A stretch of 64,000 nt of DNA, taken from assembly GCA_964407695.1 (NCBI GenBank), contig CAYOWQ010000001.1:628349-692348 (forward strand), in the 5' to 3' direction. This stretch comes from CAYOWQ01 sp964407695 (GTDB lineage Bacteria > Planctomycetota > Phycisphaerae > Phycisphaerales > SM1A02). Every line of letters begins with the position of its first letter. The stretch's first letter is position 1. The notes beneath the pieces are model-generated. The model made no database searches and was not told the origin of the DNA. It saw nothing but the letters and a program-made list of their open reading frames with translations. Position numbers and translations under genes: made by a program. Of the stretch, positions 1-7,972 are shown one piece after another.

Positions 1-750
1 GAATCGCCGGCGCTTGGTGTCGGGCAATGTCATCGCCGCGTTCATGGCCCATCGGGCCACCCGCCGCTCGCCTGAACCGAGCGCGCGTTCGAGGGTCTGG
101 GTTGATCCGGACGAACACATCAGCTTCGCAACGGCCTCATTGAGCCATCGGTGATCGTGTCGCGACCGCGACTGCAAGGCGTCCAGCAGCCCCACAACCT
201 CCAACCACTCGGAAAGATGTTCCGCGGTCAGTCGCGCCCGCACCGCCCGATCCGCGGCCGATCGGACCTGCGGCACCCAATCGTTCAGCCGAAGCAGCAG
301 AAACCGCAGCGCTGAAGCCTGTCCACCGCAAAGGCGCTCGATGGCCTGCTCGCGAATGTGGCCGTTGGGATGAAGGGACAGTACGCCCCACGCCATCACG
401 GGCAAGGTCTGGCGCGCTGCGAGTTCCGGCCGGAGGGTGTGCCAGCCGCAGGTCTGCAGCGTGGATTGTCTCAGCCGGATCTCGAACGCAGGCAGTTCGA
501 GCATCGGGATGCGTTGAGCAAGTTGATCCACCGCGTCAATCGCCTCCCCGCGTCGCTGCTCATCCAGCGCAACCGTGTAAGAGAGGATCCACGGGATGGC
601 TCGCCAGTCACCACCCGCCACCGCGGCGGACACATCGCGACTCACGATCGACGCGGGTGGATATCGCCGCGTCGGCGTTGACCCTCGCCAGAACCGCGAT
701 GCGAAGCTCCGAAGCTTGTGCCATCGGCCGGGGTGGCGTGACTCGAACAT
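1..750 (-). CDS. HEAT-repeat-like protein, 3' end cut by window edge
   Basis: The minus strand is open from an ATG at 750-748 to base 1, 250 codons with no stop, so the C-terminus lies outside the window. The visible part is helical. From about residue 130 it shows HEAT-like periodicity, with segments such as HPNGHIREQAIERL followed by WVPQVRSAADRAVRARL. The N-terminal 35 residues are basic, and I see no signal peptide. No catalytic motif is visible, so a scaffold or interaction role is only inferred from the fold. The frame stays open upstream through the 20-bp repeat array, but I found no in-frame ATG there and no good ribosome site at 750, so the start is uncertain. Confidence 0.6.
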   Translation of the reverse strand, partial: MFESRHPGRWHKLRSFASRFWRGSTPTRRYPPASIVSRDVSAAVAGGDWRAIPWILSYTVALDEQRRGEAIDAVDQLAQRIPMLELPAFEIRLRQSTLQTCGWHTLRPELAARQTLPVMAWGVLSLHPNGHIREQAIERLCGGQASALRFLLLRLNDWVPQVRSAADRAVRARLTAEHLSEWLEVVGLLDALQSRSRHDHRWLNEAVAKLMCSSGSTQTLERALGSGERRVARWAMNAAMTLPDTKRRRF

Positions 751-1425
751 GATCGGGAATGGTACGGCCGATCCGCGACCTTCAAGACCGTCGGCCTCAG
801 GTCGCACGGATGCACCCGCTCTGCGAGGCGCTGGCCCCCGAATTCCGGGTGTCGTGCGATATTGGTGAGCGTCCGATATCCCGGGTTGCACCGCCGCATC
901 CTTATTAAGCAATTGTCGCCGCGGGGCGCACTCCCGCGGTGTGGGGCGCACTCCCACGGTGTGGGGCGCACTCCCGCGGTCTGGGGCGCACTCCCGCGGT
1001 TCGGGGCGCACTCCCGCGGTCTGGGGCGCACTCCCACGGTCTGGGGCGCACTCCCACGGTTCGGGGCGCACTCCCACGGTTCGGGGCGCACTCCCGCGGT
1101 TCGGGGCGCACTCCCACGGTCTTACTCAGCGCCCGAGAGTCTCCCGCTGCGCCAGAGAGAGTCCCAACCGCGTTATCGGTGAAGGAATGCGGGTGATGGC
1201 AACACTGCCGGATCGTCTCGGGGGCCTTCCCGGCGGCGATTTCCGTCAGCATCGCGGGCGATCGGCCGACGACCAACGCCGGTCGCCGATGGGTCAACCT
1301 CAACGCCTTCAAAGGTTACCGGTACAACACACGAATTGGAGACGCCTGCTTCGGCGATGTGGGCCTGAACATGTCGCCGCCAGCCCTATCGTGCTCCACT
1401 CGTGCCGTTGGAAAGGGTTACCCCC
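751..1425. other. Non-coding interval holding a 20-bp repeat array
   Basis: This 675-bp gap separates the divergent HEAT-like gene and the DUF6265 gene. Apart from the tandem array at 921-1120 I see no convincing gene. Overlapping frames are open on both strands, but their translations are the repeat read in shifting phase or low-complexity Arg/Pro/Gly sequence without ribosome sites. Confidence 0.6.
921..1120. repeat. Perfect-length tandem array, 10 x 20 bp
   Basis: Ten head-to-tail units, each exactly 20 bp, begin at 921 and follow every 20 bases. The invariant core is GGGGCGCACTCCC followed by R and then CGGT. Variation is confined to the two bases joining units (GC, GT, CT or TC) and to the one purine (G or A). 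Because 20 is not a multiple of 3, the phase shifts in every unit, so the array is unlikely to encode a regular peptide. It lies upstream of both flanking genes. Confidence 0.95.
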
Positions 1426-2418
1426 ATGCGCCTTCGTCTCCCGCCGGTCTCTTCGCTCGCCTGGATGGTCGTGCTCGCCTGGCCGGTTGCGCTCGCCGCG
1501 GTCGGCGATCTCTCCTCAGCCCAGGCGACCGAAGCGCCCGCCGAAACCACGAAGGCTGCCGATGGGGTGCGGGCGCTCGACGGCGAGTGGGTCTTCGTCG
1601 AGGATCGCACCGAGGGCAGAGCGGTGGAAGACCAGCAACCCAGCATGAGCGCGCGGGTGAACCTGCGCGTGGAGCAGGATGCGCCCGTTCCAGCGGTGGT
1701 TCTGATCCGCACGAGCGGCGAGATCCGCATCAACCTCGACGGCTCGGCCACCGAGGTCACCGGGGAAGGCGGCAACTCGATCTCGCGCTATCGCGGCCAC
1801 TGGAAGGACAACGTCTTCACCTATGAAAGCGAATCCGTTCGGCTCACCGACCTGACGTCGACCGGGCTGATCCGCTGGGAGCTTCGCCTCACGGATGAGG
1901 GCATGGTGGCCGGCGTCGTCGTTGATCCGCCCACGGGGTTTCGCTCGGTGGCGCTCTATCAGCATCCCGAGCTGATCGCCCTGCCCGAACCGGCCAAGAC
2001 GGCCGGAGGCATCGCCGATGTGGCGTGGATCGCCGGCGATTGGATCGGCACGCGGGGTTCATCGAACCAGATTTCGATCGAGGAACGCTGGAGCCCGCCG
2101 CTGGGCGGGGCCATGCTCGCTGTTTCGCGCACGGTGTCGCGGAACCGGATGTCGGCGTTTGAGTACCTGCGAATCGTCGAGCGCAGCGGCGGTCTGGTGT
2201 ATATCGCTCAGCCCAACGGCGCAGCCAAGACCGAGTTCGTGCTGACCGAATTGAAAATCGACGGGGATCAGAAACGCGCTGTTTTCGAGAACCCGCGGCA
2301 CGATTTTCCTCAGCGCATCGTCTATGAACTCTCCGCCGACGGAGCGCTCAGCGCCTCCATCGGCTACGCCAGGGGCGGCAAACCGCAGCGATTCGAGTTC
2401 AAGCGCGAGGAACCCTGA
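1426..2418 (+). CDS. Secreted protein with C-terminal DUF6265 domain
   Basis: The protein has 330 residues. I start it at ATG 1426, after a GGAAAGG ribosome site, rather than at the in-frame ATG at 1402, because the 1426 start begins directly with a signal peptide (MRLRLPP, then a hydrophobic stretch to LSSAQA). Residues about 30-185 form an unassigned beta-rich region. From about 200 the sequence matches DUF6265: WIAGDWIGT, EERWSPPLGGAMLA, FEYLRIVER, and ENPRHDFPQRIVY near the end. That family has no established function and may be a lipocalin-like ligand binder. The gene is probably monocistronic, with a 68-bp gap to the next gene. Confidence 0.8.
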   Translation: MRLRLPPVSSLAWMVVLAWPVALAAVGDLSSAQATEAPAETTKAADGVRALDGEWVFVEDRTEGRAVEDQQPSMSARVNLRVEQDAPVPAVVLIRTSGEIRINLDGSATEVTGEGGNSISRYRGHWKDNVFTYESESVRLTDLTSTGLIRWELRLTDEGMVAGVVVDPPTGFRSVALYQHPELIALPEPAKTAGGIADVAWIAGDWIGTRGSSNQISIEERWSPPLGGAMLAVSRTVSRNRMSAFEYLRIVERSGGLVYIAQPNGAAKTEFVLTELKIDGDQKRAVFENPRHDFPQRIVYELSADGALSASIGYARGGKPQRFEFKREEP

Positions 2419-2486
2419 GCGGCAACCGCCCGAGGCGAAGGCTCGGCGAGCCCGCGGTTTCGAAATCCGCGCGATACACTCCCATC

Positions 2487-3128
2487 ATGCAGAGCAAAGC
2501 GAAAACCGTGAAGGAATACCTGGCGTCGCTGCCCGAGGATCGGCGGAAGGCGATCCAGGCGCTGCGCGCGGTGATCCTGAAGAATCTCGACAAGGACTAC
2601 GAGGAAGGGATGCAGTACGGCGGGATCTGCTATTCCGTGCCGCATCGGATCTATCCCAACGGGTATCACTGCGATCCGAAGCAGCCGCTGCCCTGCGTGG
2701 GGCTGGGGTCGCAGAAGAACCACATCTCGATCGGCATGATGTGCCACTATTTCAATGACGCGGAGGATGCGTGGTTTCGCGCTGCCTGGCTGAAGACCGG
2801 CAAGAAGCTCGACATGGGCAAGTGCTGCGTGCGCTTCAAAAAGATCGAGGATGTGCCGCTGGAGGTGGTGGGGGAGGCGATCCGGCGAATGCCCGCGAAG
2901 AAGTACATCGCGATCTACGAGAAGCTGCTGGGGCCGGAGCGCCTGGCCAAGGCCACGAAAAAGGCAGCGACCGCAACCGCGGCAGCCTCGTCGGGGAAGA
3001 CCAGGAAAAAGACTGCAAAGAAGGTGGCCAGGAAGGCGATCAAGAAGGTGTCCGGGAAGGGGGCCGGGAAGGCGGCCGGGAAGGGGGCTGGAACGACCCA
3101 GCGCCGCACGGTGAACAGGAAGTCCTGA
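2487..3128 (+). CDS. DUF1801 protein with Lys/Ala-rich histone-H1-like tail
   Basis: The protein has 213 residues. Residues 1 to about 140 match the DUF1801/YdhG fold: VKEYLASLPEDRRKAIQALR, YGGICYSVP, HISIGMMCHY, and GKCCVRFKKIEDVPLEVVGEAIRRM. From about residue 150 the protein becomes a low-complexity basic tail built from KKTAKK, KKVARKA and GKGAGKAAGK blocks, resembling bacterial histone-H1-like proteins. The core family is poorly characterised. The tail suggests nucleic-acid binding, which is an inference. No strong ribosome site precedes the ATG. The tail-coding DNA is purine-rich, as expected for AAG/GCG codons. Confidence 0.8.
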   Translation: MQSKAKTVKEYLASLPEDRRKAIQALRAVILKNLDKDYEEGMQYGGICYSVPHRIYPNGYHCDPKQPLPCVGLGSQKNHISIGMMCHYFNDAEDAWFRAAWLKTGKKLDMGKCCVRFKKIEDVPLEVVGEAIRRMPAKKYIAIYEKLLGPERLAKATKKAATATAAASSGKTRKKTAKKVARKAIKKVSGKGAGKAAGKGAGTTQRRTVNRKS

Positions 3129-3185
3129 CCCAACGGTTCGACGGTCGGCAGTCCCTCGGAGTGGAGCGCACCGGCCTCGCGGGAA

Positions 3186-3980
3186 TCACCCCGTCCACGC
3201 GCCAAGCAGAAGACCCAGGTCAGCACCATTCACGGTGCCGTCGCCGTTCAGATCGGCGATGGGGTCGTTGGTTCCCCACGCCGCAAGAAGCAAGCCGAGG
3301 TCGGCTCCGTTCACCGCACCGTCCTTGTTCAGGTCGCCGAAAAGGATTTCGTCGGTCGGAAGCAACATCATGTTGTCGATTCCGATGTAGGCGGTGCCGG
3401 ACCCGGCCACGAGCGGCCGGAGGATGAAGTAATCCAGGCTCCGCGCGTTTCGAGGCGCGGTAAAGCTGATGGAGCGAAACACCCACTGTGTGGGATCGGC
3501 CGTGGGATCAAGGGCGCCAAGAATCACCGCGTTCGCGTCGGCGTAGTTGGCGGTGGGCGAAAGGATCAACTGATATCCGCCGCTCGGCGTGGCCGCCGTA
3601 CTGCGGCGGATGTAGGCCGAGAATTCATACGTTTCACCGGGCGTGAGCGGTTCCTGCAGGGCCTGACCAAACGCCTCCGGCGCTCCGCCGAAATCTGCAC
3701 CGGCGACGAATCGAATTCCTTCCTGCGCGCCGAGATTCGGAAAGTGGCCGAAACCGCCAAGCCCGATGCCATAGGAACCGTCATCGCTGTAGGTGTCGGC
3801 GCCAGGCGAAATATTGCTGCAGTTCACATAGTCGGACGGAAGCAGGCCTTGCCCCGCGCCGGGGCCGGGCACGGTTTCAAATCCCGGATTGGCAAGCAGG
3901 TTGGCGGCTGCGATGGGTGTGGCGGGCAGCGACGTCGACAGCAGGGCGACGCTCAACACGGCTTGGATTCGAACGAGCAT
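3186..3980 (-). CDS. Secreted CBM-like protein with two dockerin-like repeats
   Basis: The protein has 264 residues and starts at an ATG after a strong GGGAGGGAG site. A signal peptide ends near residue 25 (PIAAA). The body opens with NLLANPGFE, the typical first strand of jelly-roll carbohydrate-binding or PEP-type surface domains, and continues with beta-sandwich motifs (GETYEFSAYIRRS, YIGIDNMMLLP). The last about 50 residues are two EF-hand-like units, GDLNKDGAVNGADLGLLL and ADLNGDGTVNGADLGLLL, with the stop two residues after a Trp. Ligand binding is inferred. The next gene upstream on the same strand is another tagged protein, 25 bp away, so the two may be co-transcribed. Confidence 0.8.
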   Translation of the reverse strand: MLVRIQAVLSVALLSTSLPATPIAAANLLANPGFETVPGPGAGQGLLPSDYVNCSNISPGADTYSDDGSYGIGLGGFGHFPNLGAQEGIRFVAGADFGGAPEAFGQALQEPLTPGETYEFSAYIRRSTAATPSGGYQLILSPTANYADANAVILGALDPTADPTQWVFRSISFTAPRNARSLDYFILRPLVAGSGTAYIGIDNMMLLPTDEILFGDLNKDGAVNGADLGLLLAAWGTNDPIADLNGDGTVNGADLGLLLGAWTG

Positions 3981-4005
3981 CAGTGGTCTCCCTCCCTATG
4001 GCGCC

Positions 4006-5328
4006 TCATCCCGTCCACGCGCTGAGCAACAGGCCCAGGTCAGCGCCGTTGACTGAGCCGTCACCGTTCAGATCGCCCGGGCAGGGCGGCACGGGCAATC
4101 CGGCGACACCGCCGCCCGCGTTCGCCGCTCCGCCACGTCTTGAATTTCCAGCAGCCGCCGGGGCTTCCGGGGCTTTCGGGGCTTCCGGGGGCGGCGGACA
4201 GTCGCCCCATTGACTGAGCAGGAGGCCAAGATCAGCGCCGTTGATCAGGCCGTCGCCGTTCAGGTCTTCCGGCGGGTTGCCCGGATCCTTGCGGCAGGGG
4301 CCGAGATATTTGATGCTCACGCCTTCCTTCGCAGCGCGACAGGCGTTGTCGTAGGTGAAGTCGTCGCAGCCGCAGACCGGGTCGATCACATCCTCGCACG
4401 CTGCGGGAATGATCAGGCACTCGGTGGAAAAGAACTCGCCGCCGCAGTCGCCGGGCTGGGTGGCGCAGTAATAGTTTTCCGGGCAGACGCCGTTGAAGCA
4501 GGGCCCCAGCGATGGCGGCGGCGGCAGCTGCGTGGCGGCATAGGCGGGCGTGCAGTCGTTGAGCGTGGGAAAGAGGGCGTTGTCGTCAGCGGCGCGAATC
4601 TGGGCGTCGGCGTCGATCACCGCCGCACCCCAGACCACGCTGGAACTCGCGTGCCCATCCGCAAGGGTCTGATAGGCGGCTTTGGAGCGCGAGGTGCAGC
4701 CGAAGTTCAACACGAACGTGAACTCATCGCCCACGGGAATGGTGAACGTCTCCGACAAGGCGACCTCCATCTCGCCGAAGATGCCGGTGCTGAAGTTCTG
4801 GCCGCCGGGATTGTCCTTGAAGTCCACCACATAGAAGTTGCCGCCGAACAGGTGGCCATCCATGTTCACCAGCACGTTGGCAGCGGCGTCGGCGAAGTCG
4901 AAGAGCGCTCCGCCGCCTTCGGGATAGGAATACTTCGCAGCACCCGTGGCCGACCCCGCCACGCACACCTTCACCGTCACCGGCGTGCCCATGGGCAGGG
5001 TGTCGGAGGTGATGATGTACGAATAGATGATGGAGTCGTGCAGGCCGTCGCCCTTGGCCCCGCCCGCGGGGTCGGTCAAGGTCTGCGGCCCCGAGCAGGC
5101 GTGAGAATACGCGGTGGCCACACCCGCGTCGCGAATGAACGAAAGCCCGCCGGAGCCGTGATCGCCGAACGAGCTGTAGCCCGCATTCCACGAGGCGATC
5201 GGGGCCAGCGGCCCGCCGGTCACCTGCGACCCCGCCACGGTGATGCCGTCGGCCTGAAACCCGGCGAGCCCAATGGGTGAAAGCGCCAGCGCAGTGCTGA
5301 TTGCGAGAACGGTTCGAATCGATGTCAT
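4006..5328 (-). CDS. Secreted Kazal-like protein with two dockerin-like repeats
   Basis: The protein has 440 residues, with a signal peptide ending near LAGFQA and an AGAGGAC ribosome site. Residues 25 to about 265 are an unassigned beta-rich exported domain. A Cys-rich segment follows (CFNGVCPENYYC). Near residues 315-345 a Kazal-type pattern reads PVCGCDDFTYDNAC with a closing YLGPC. Two dockerin-like units follow, DLNGDGLINGADLGLLL and DLNGDGSVNGADLGLLL, separated here by an about 45-residue Pro/Ala/Gly linker instead of the usual few residues. The Kazal call rests on cysteine spacing and the DxxTYxNxC motif. Inhibition of a protease is not shown. Confidence 0.8.
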   Translation of the reverse strand: MTSIRTVLAISTALALSPIGLAGFQADGITVAGSQVTGGPLAPIASWNAGYSSFGDHGSGGLSFIRDAGVATAYSHACSGPQTLTDPAGGAKGDGLHDSIIYSYIITSDTLPMGTPVTVKVCVAGSATGAAKYSYPEGGGALFDFADAAANVLVNMDGHLFGGNFYVVDFKDNPGGQNFSTGIFGEMEVALSETFTIPVGDEFTFVLNFGCTSRSKAAYQTLADGHASSSVVWGAAVIDADAQIRAADDNALFPTLNDCTPAYAATQLPPPPSLGPCFNGVCPENYYCATQPGDCGGEFFSTECLIIPAACEDVIDPVCGCDDFTYDNACRAAKEGVSIKYLGPCRKDPGNPPEDLNGDGLINGADLGLLLSQWGDCPPPPEAPKAPEAPAAAGNSRRGGAANAGGGVAGLPVPPCPGDLNGDGSVNGADLGLLLSAWTG

Positions 5329-5411
5329 GATCGTCCTCTCTCTCCTCGCCCCGGTCAGGAAGCAATTGTACGGATCGGCCGGTGCGAAAGGAAGAGGGAA
5401 GGGGGATGAAG

Positions 5412-5451
5412 AGACTGAGAGACTGAGAGACTGAGAGACTGAGAGACTGAG
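5412..5451. repeat. 8-bp tandem repeat, AGACTGAG x 5
   Basis: Five perfect copies of AGACTGAG are preceded by AAG and followed by TGGGTGG. The same element recurs as ten copies at 55482-55561 with similar flanks (preceded by AG, followed by TGGGGG), and in degenerate reverse orientation near 6475-6522. Confidence 0.95.
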
Positions 5452-5460
5452 TGGGTGGCA

Positions 5461-5523
5461 GGGGCGTCTGACGTTTTCGCCGTTGCGGTGAACACCGGAA
5501 GCTTTCTGTTGAACGTTTGAAGC
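5461..5523. repeat. Short block of 21-bp repeats (three units)
   Basis: Three 21-bp units belong to the same family as the large array at 5940-6275. The second unit has GCGGTGAACACCGGAAGC and the third has CTGTTGAACGTTTGAAGC. Both conserve the GAAC core and the terminal AAG in the same register as the distant array. Confidence 0.8.
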
Positions 5524-5576
5524 GCCCCGGCACAGCCCGGACGCTTCGCGGGCCTACCCGGCGGCGGCGGGGGATC

Positions 5577-5765
5577 GCCCGCAACGGAAGAAGGGTTGCC
5601 CTGACGCTCTCAAGGGCTGCCCGGATATGAAACAGGGATGCCCGGCCGGGAAGATGGGTGACCCGGAACGGAAAAAGGGTTGCCCGGACGCCGGGAAGGC
5701 TTGCCCGGAACGGAATTCGGGTTGCCTGAAAGCGATACCGGACCTCCCGGAACGGATGCGGGTGT
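5577..5765. repeat. Degenerate 21-bp repeat array, 9 units
   Basis: Nine consecutive units of exactly 21 bp begin at 5577, 5598, 5619 and so on. Each opens with a GCCCGG-like hexamer and closes with a GGGTT-like end. Units differ internally but never in length. Rotated by three bases they align in register with the 5940-6275 family (GTT at the start, GAAC in the middle, AAG near the end), which suggests a diverged branch of one family. Confidence 0.85.
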
Positions 5766-5939
5766 CGAAGGTATCGGAATTGAAGAACAGCACAGTGACG
5801 TAGGTCAGGCAAGCCCCCTGTGGCTGTGCACCGCACACCTTGATCAATCTCGGATCGCAGGAAAGGCGGGCGATACCCGGCCTACGTGGCTTTTCCGGGG
5901 GGCCGATGGCTGGCGAAGGATTCCCGGACCTCCCTCACC

Positions 5940-6275
5940 GCTCCGGTTGAGGTTTTCGCCGTTCCGGTGAACACCGGAACCATTCTGTTGAACGTTTTAA
6001 GCGTTCCGGTGAACACCGGAAGGATTCTGTTGAACGTTTTAAGCGTTCTGTTGAACACCAGAAGCGTTCTGTTGAACGTTTTAAGCGTTCTGTTGAACAC
6101 CAGAAGCGTTCTGTTGAACGTTTTAAGCGTTCTGTTGAACACCAGAAGCGTTCTGTTGAACGTTTTAAGCGTTCTGTTGAACACCAGAAGCGTTCTGTTG
6201 AACGTCTTAAGCGTTCCGGTGAACACCGGAAGCATTCTGTTGAACGTTTTAGACGCTCCGGTGAACCCCTGAAGG
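5940..6275. repeat. 21-bp repeat array, 16 units, alternating A/B types
   Basis: Sixteen units of exactly 21 bp (336 bp). Type A contains a near-perfect inverted repeat, TTCCGGTGAACACCGGAA or its variant TTCTGTTGAACACCAGAA. Type B contains TTCTGTTGAACGTTTTAA. In the centre A and B alternate strictly, giving a 42-bp super-unit. All units share GTTC, four bases, then GAAC. The end units have more changes than the central ones, as expected for arrays homogenised by unequal exchange. Confidence 0.95.
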
Positions 6276-6498
6276 GAATTGTCTTTGCCGCAGCGCTGGT
6301 TTTCGGACCGCTCCGATCATCTTCGCCGACGCGGGACGGGCACTGGCGGCCGTGATGGCCGCCGGTCGTCGTCGAAGGCGGGCGCTGCCCCGCCAAGATG
6401 ATCCTGCGTTTGTGGCTCAGGAGGTTGCCCACTGGATTCCTGACCTCCGTGGGCGCAGCAATGGCGACATCCACTCAGTCTCCCCCGCACTTTGTCTC

Positions 6499-7557
6499 TC
6501 AGTCTTGCAGTCTCTTGGTCTTTTTCTCGCCCCCGAACACCACCTTCCAATCCGTCTTCATGTCCACCACCGTCCAGCCCCTTGATTGCGCTTCGTCGAG
6601 CGCCTGGTCGAGCTTGCCGATGTGGGACTCGCGGTCGTAGGCCCATTCGCGATCGGCGTCGGTGTGGTGCACGATGAGGGCGAAGCGGGGCCCAGCGCCG
6701 GCGGTGGTGTATTGCAGCATGTTGAGATCGCCGTCGGAATTGCCGAAGGCCATCACCGGTCGTCGGCCGATCTGCTGCTGGATGCCGACGGGTTTGCCGG
6801 GGCCGTCGTCGATGAGGTTGATCTTGGCTTCCTTCACCAGCACCGGTTCGCCGTTGCGGGTTTCGAGTTTCAGCTCGCCGCGACTGCCGACCACCTGCTC
6901 GGGCGGAATGCCGTAGGTCTCTTCGGCGAAGGCGCGAATGAACTCGACGCCGCCGCCGGAGACGATGAAGGTCTTGTAGCCGTTGGCGCGGAGGTAGTCG
7001 AGCACCTCGAGCATGGGCTGATAGACCATCTCGGTGTAGGGCTTGCCGGACTTCGGGTGCTTCGCGGTCTTGAGCCAGTCCTTGACGATCAAGTTGAACT
7101 CGTCGATGGTCATGCCCGCGTGGGTGGCGGCGACGAGCTGGACGATGGCTTTCTCGCCGCCGGCCGCGAGGGCTTTCATGTCGCCGGCAAGCACGCTCTT
7201 GAAGGGTTCGGTGGCGGCCCATTCCGGGTGCTCAGGCGCGAGGGCCTTGACGCGATCGATGGCGAAGAAGAGCTGGAAGTAGGCGGGCTGCTCGGACCAG
7301 AGCGTGCCGTCGTTGTCGAACACGGCGATGCGCTCGGCGGGCTCGACAAAGGCGGTCGAGCCCTTGGTGGTGGTCTTGGTGACGAAGTCGATAATGGACT
7401 GGCGGGCTGATCCGTCGGTCCATGATGCGAGGACGGCGGTCTCAGCGGGCGGCCGGGCTTCGGCTGGCCGCATGAAGACCGTCGAGGCTGACGTGACGAT
7501 CAGGATGAGGAGCCCGATGGTTGCATGGCGGAAGATCCGGGAGTGATTTCGATGCAT
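6499..7557 (-). CDS. Exported HAD-family phosphatase
   Basis: The protein has 352 residues. The start ATG follows AGAGG at seven bases. An N-terminal hydrophobic segment (IGLLILIVTSASTVF) indicates export. HAD motif I is VFDNDGTLW with nucleophile Asp81 and Asp83, motif II is IVSGGG (near 198), and motif IV is GNSDGD (near 265), as in class IB HAD phosphatases. The substrate is unknown. Orientation and position, 1.3 kb from an arylsulfatase with the LuxR-type gene between them, suggest but do not prove a shared degradative role. The last residues (KRLQD) and the stop are encoded in a degenerate copy of the AGACTGAG repeat. Confidence 0.85.
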   Translation of the reverse strand: MHRNHSRIFRHATIGLLILIVTSASTVFMRPAEARPPAETAVLASWTDGSARQSIIDFVTKTTTKGSTAFVEPAERIAVFDNDGTLWSEQPAYFQLFFAIDRVKALAPEHPEWAATEPFKSVLAGDMKALAAGGEKAIVQLVAATHAGMTIDEFNLIVKDWLKTAKHPKSGKPYTEMVYQPMLEVLDYLRANGYKTFIVSGGGVEFIRAFAEETYGIPPEQVVGSRGELKLETRNGEPVLVKEAKINLIDDGPGKPVGIQQQIGRRPVMAFGNSDGDLNMLQYTTAGAGPRFALIVHHTDADREWAYDRESHIGKLDQALDEAQSRGWTVVDMKTDWKVVFGGEKKTKRLQD

Positions 7558-7972
7558 GGGAAGACCTCTGTGAGGCAGGGAAGAGTCGCCGACCTGAGGC
7601 CGATGGGCCTGAAGCAGCCACCTTCGAGCCTGCCAACCACGTGTAGCGTATCCAGGAGAGCGCCCGGTGTCTCGCCGGGGAGATGCTCAGGATGCATTTA
7701 ATAAAATCCCCGATTGCCGAAACAACGGGCAATCGGGGGTGAACACCGCGGACACGGTTGCTCAACATGGAGCAGACCCCGTGGGCCGCGGATCGTCCCG
7801 GGGGATTCACCGGGGAAGCGCCGGTGCGGAGAGGAGGGTGAGGCGTTGCACCGGCGGGTTCTCTGGCATGTCTTCGATCTGGATCTCGGGATGGCTTTCA
7901 CCGGATCAGGTGATTCAATCATTCGAATCGGCCATGCGTCGGAGTATCATCCGTCGCAGTGGGAGGCCCGGC
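7558..7972. other. Divergent intergenic region between HAD and LuxR-type genes
   Basis: These 415 bp separate two divergently transcribed genes and must hold both promoters. The one clear element is the hairpin at 7708-7738. In-frame ATGs upstream of the LuxR-type gene (7667, 7868) lack properly spaced ribosome sites and encode Arg/Gly-rich sequence, so I treat the region as non-coding. Confidence 0.6.
7708..7738 (-). terminator. Strong hairpin with A/T flank (terminator or regulatory)
   Basis: CCCCGATTGCC and GGCAATCGGGG form a perfect 11-bp stem around a 9-nt loop. Read on the minus strand it is followed by ATTTTATTAAAT, like an intrinsic terminator. No minus-strand gene lies just upstream, however, so it may insulate the HAD gene from antisense transcription or act as a leader element. 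Confidence 0.55.

Larger units (their letters stand above)
5329..6498. other. 1.17-kb gene-free block of tandem repeats
   Basis: This block lies between the Kazal-like gene start and the HAD phosphatase stop and is dominated by repeats: an 8-bp array, three blocks of 21-bp units, and a degenerate reverse-oriented 8-bp element at its right end. A 7-bp perfect hairpin, GGCGGCC / GGCCGCC with a 5-nt loop, lies at 6345-6363. Long frames run through on both strands because 21 is a multiple of 3, but none has a ribosome site or a recognisable domain. Confidence 0.8.

Noticed and set aside
921..1120. CRISPR array
   Set aside because: Units are contiguous 20-mers without unique spacers, and no cas genes are present.
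642..1312. Minus- and plus-strand frames with Pro/Arg/Cys-rich repeats (RPRECAP-type)
   Set aside because: They are translations of the 20-bp array in shifting phase and lack ribosome sites.
4210..5280. 356-codon plus-strand frame opposite the Kazal-like gene
   Set aside because: Shadow of the minus-strand gene, which has a signal peptide, ribosome site and domains.
5882..6474. Long open frames through the 21-bp array (7- and 14-residue peptide repeats on both strands)
   Set aside because: A stop-free unit of 21 bp keeps all three phases open by construction. None of the frames has a ribosome site, signal peptide or known domain, and both strands are equally open.
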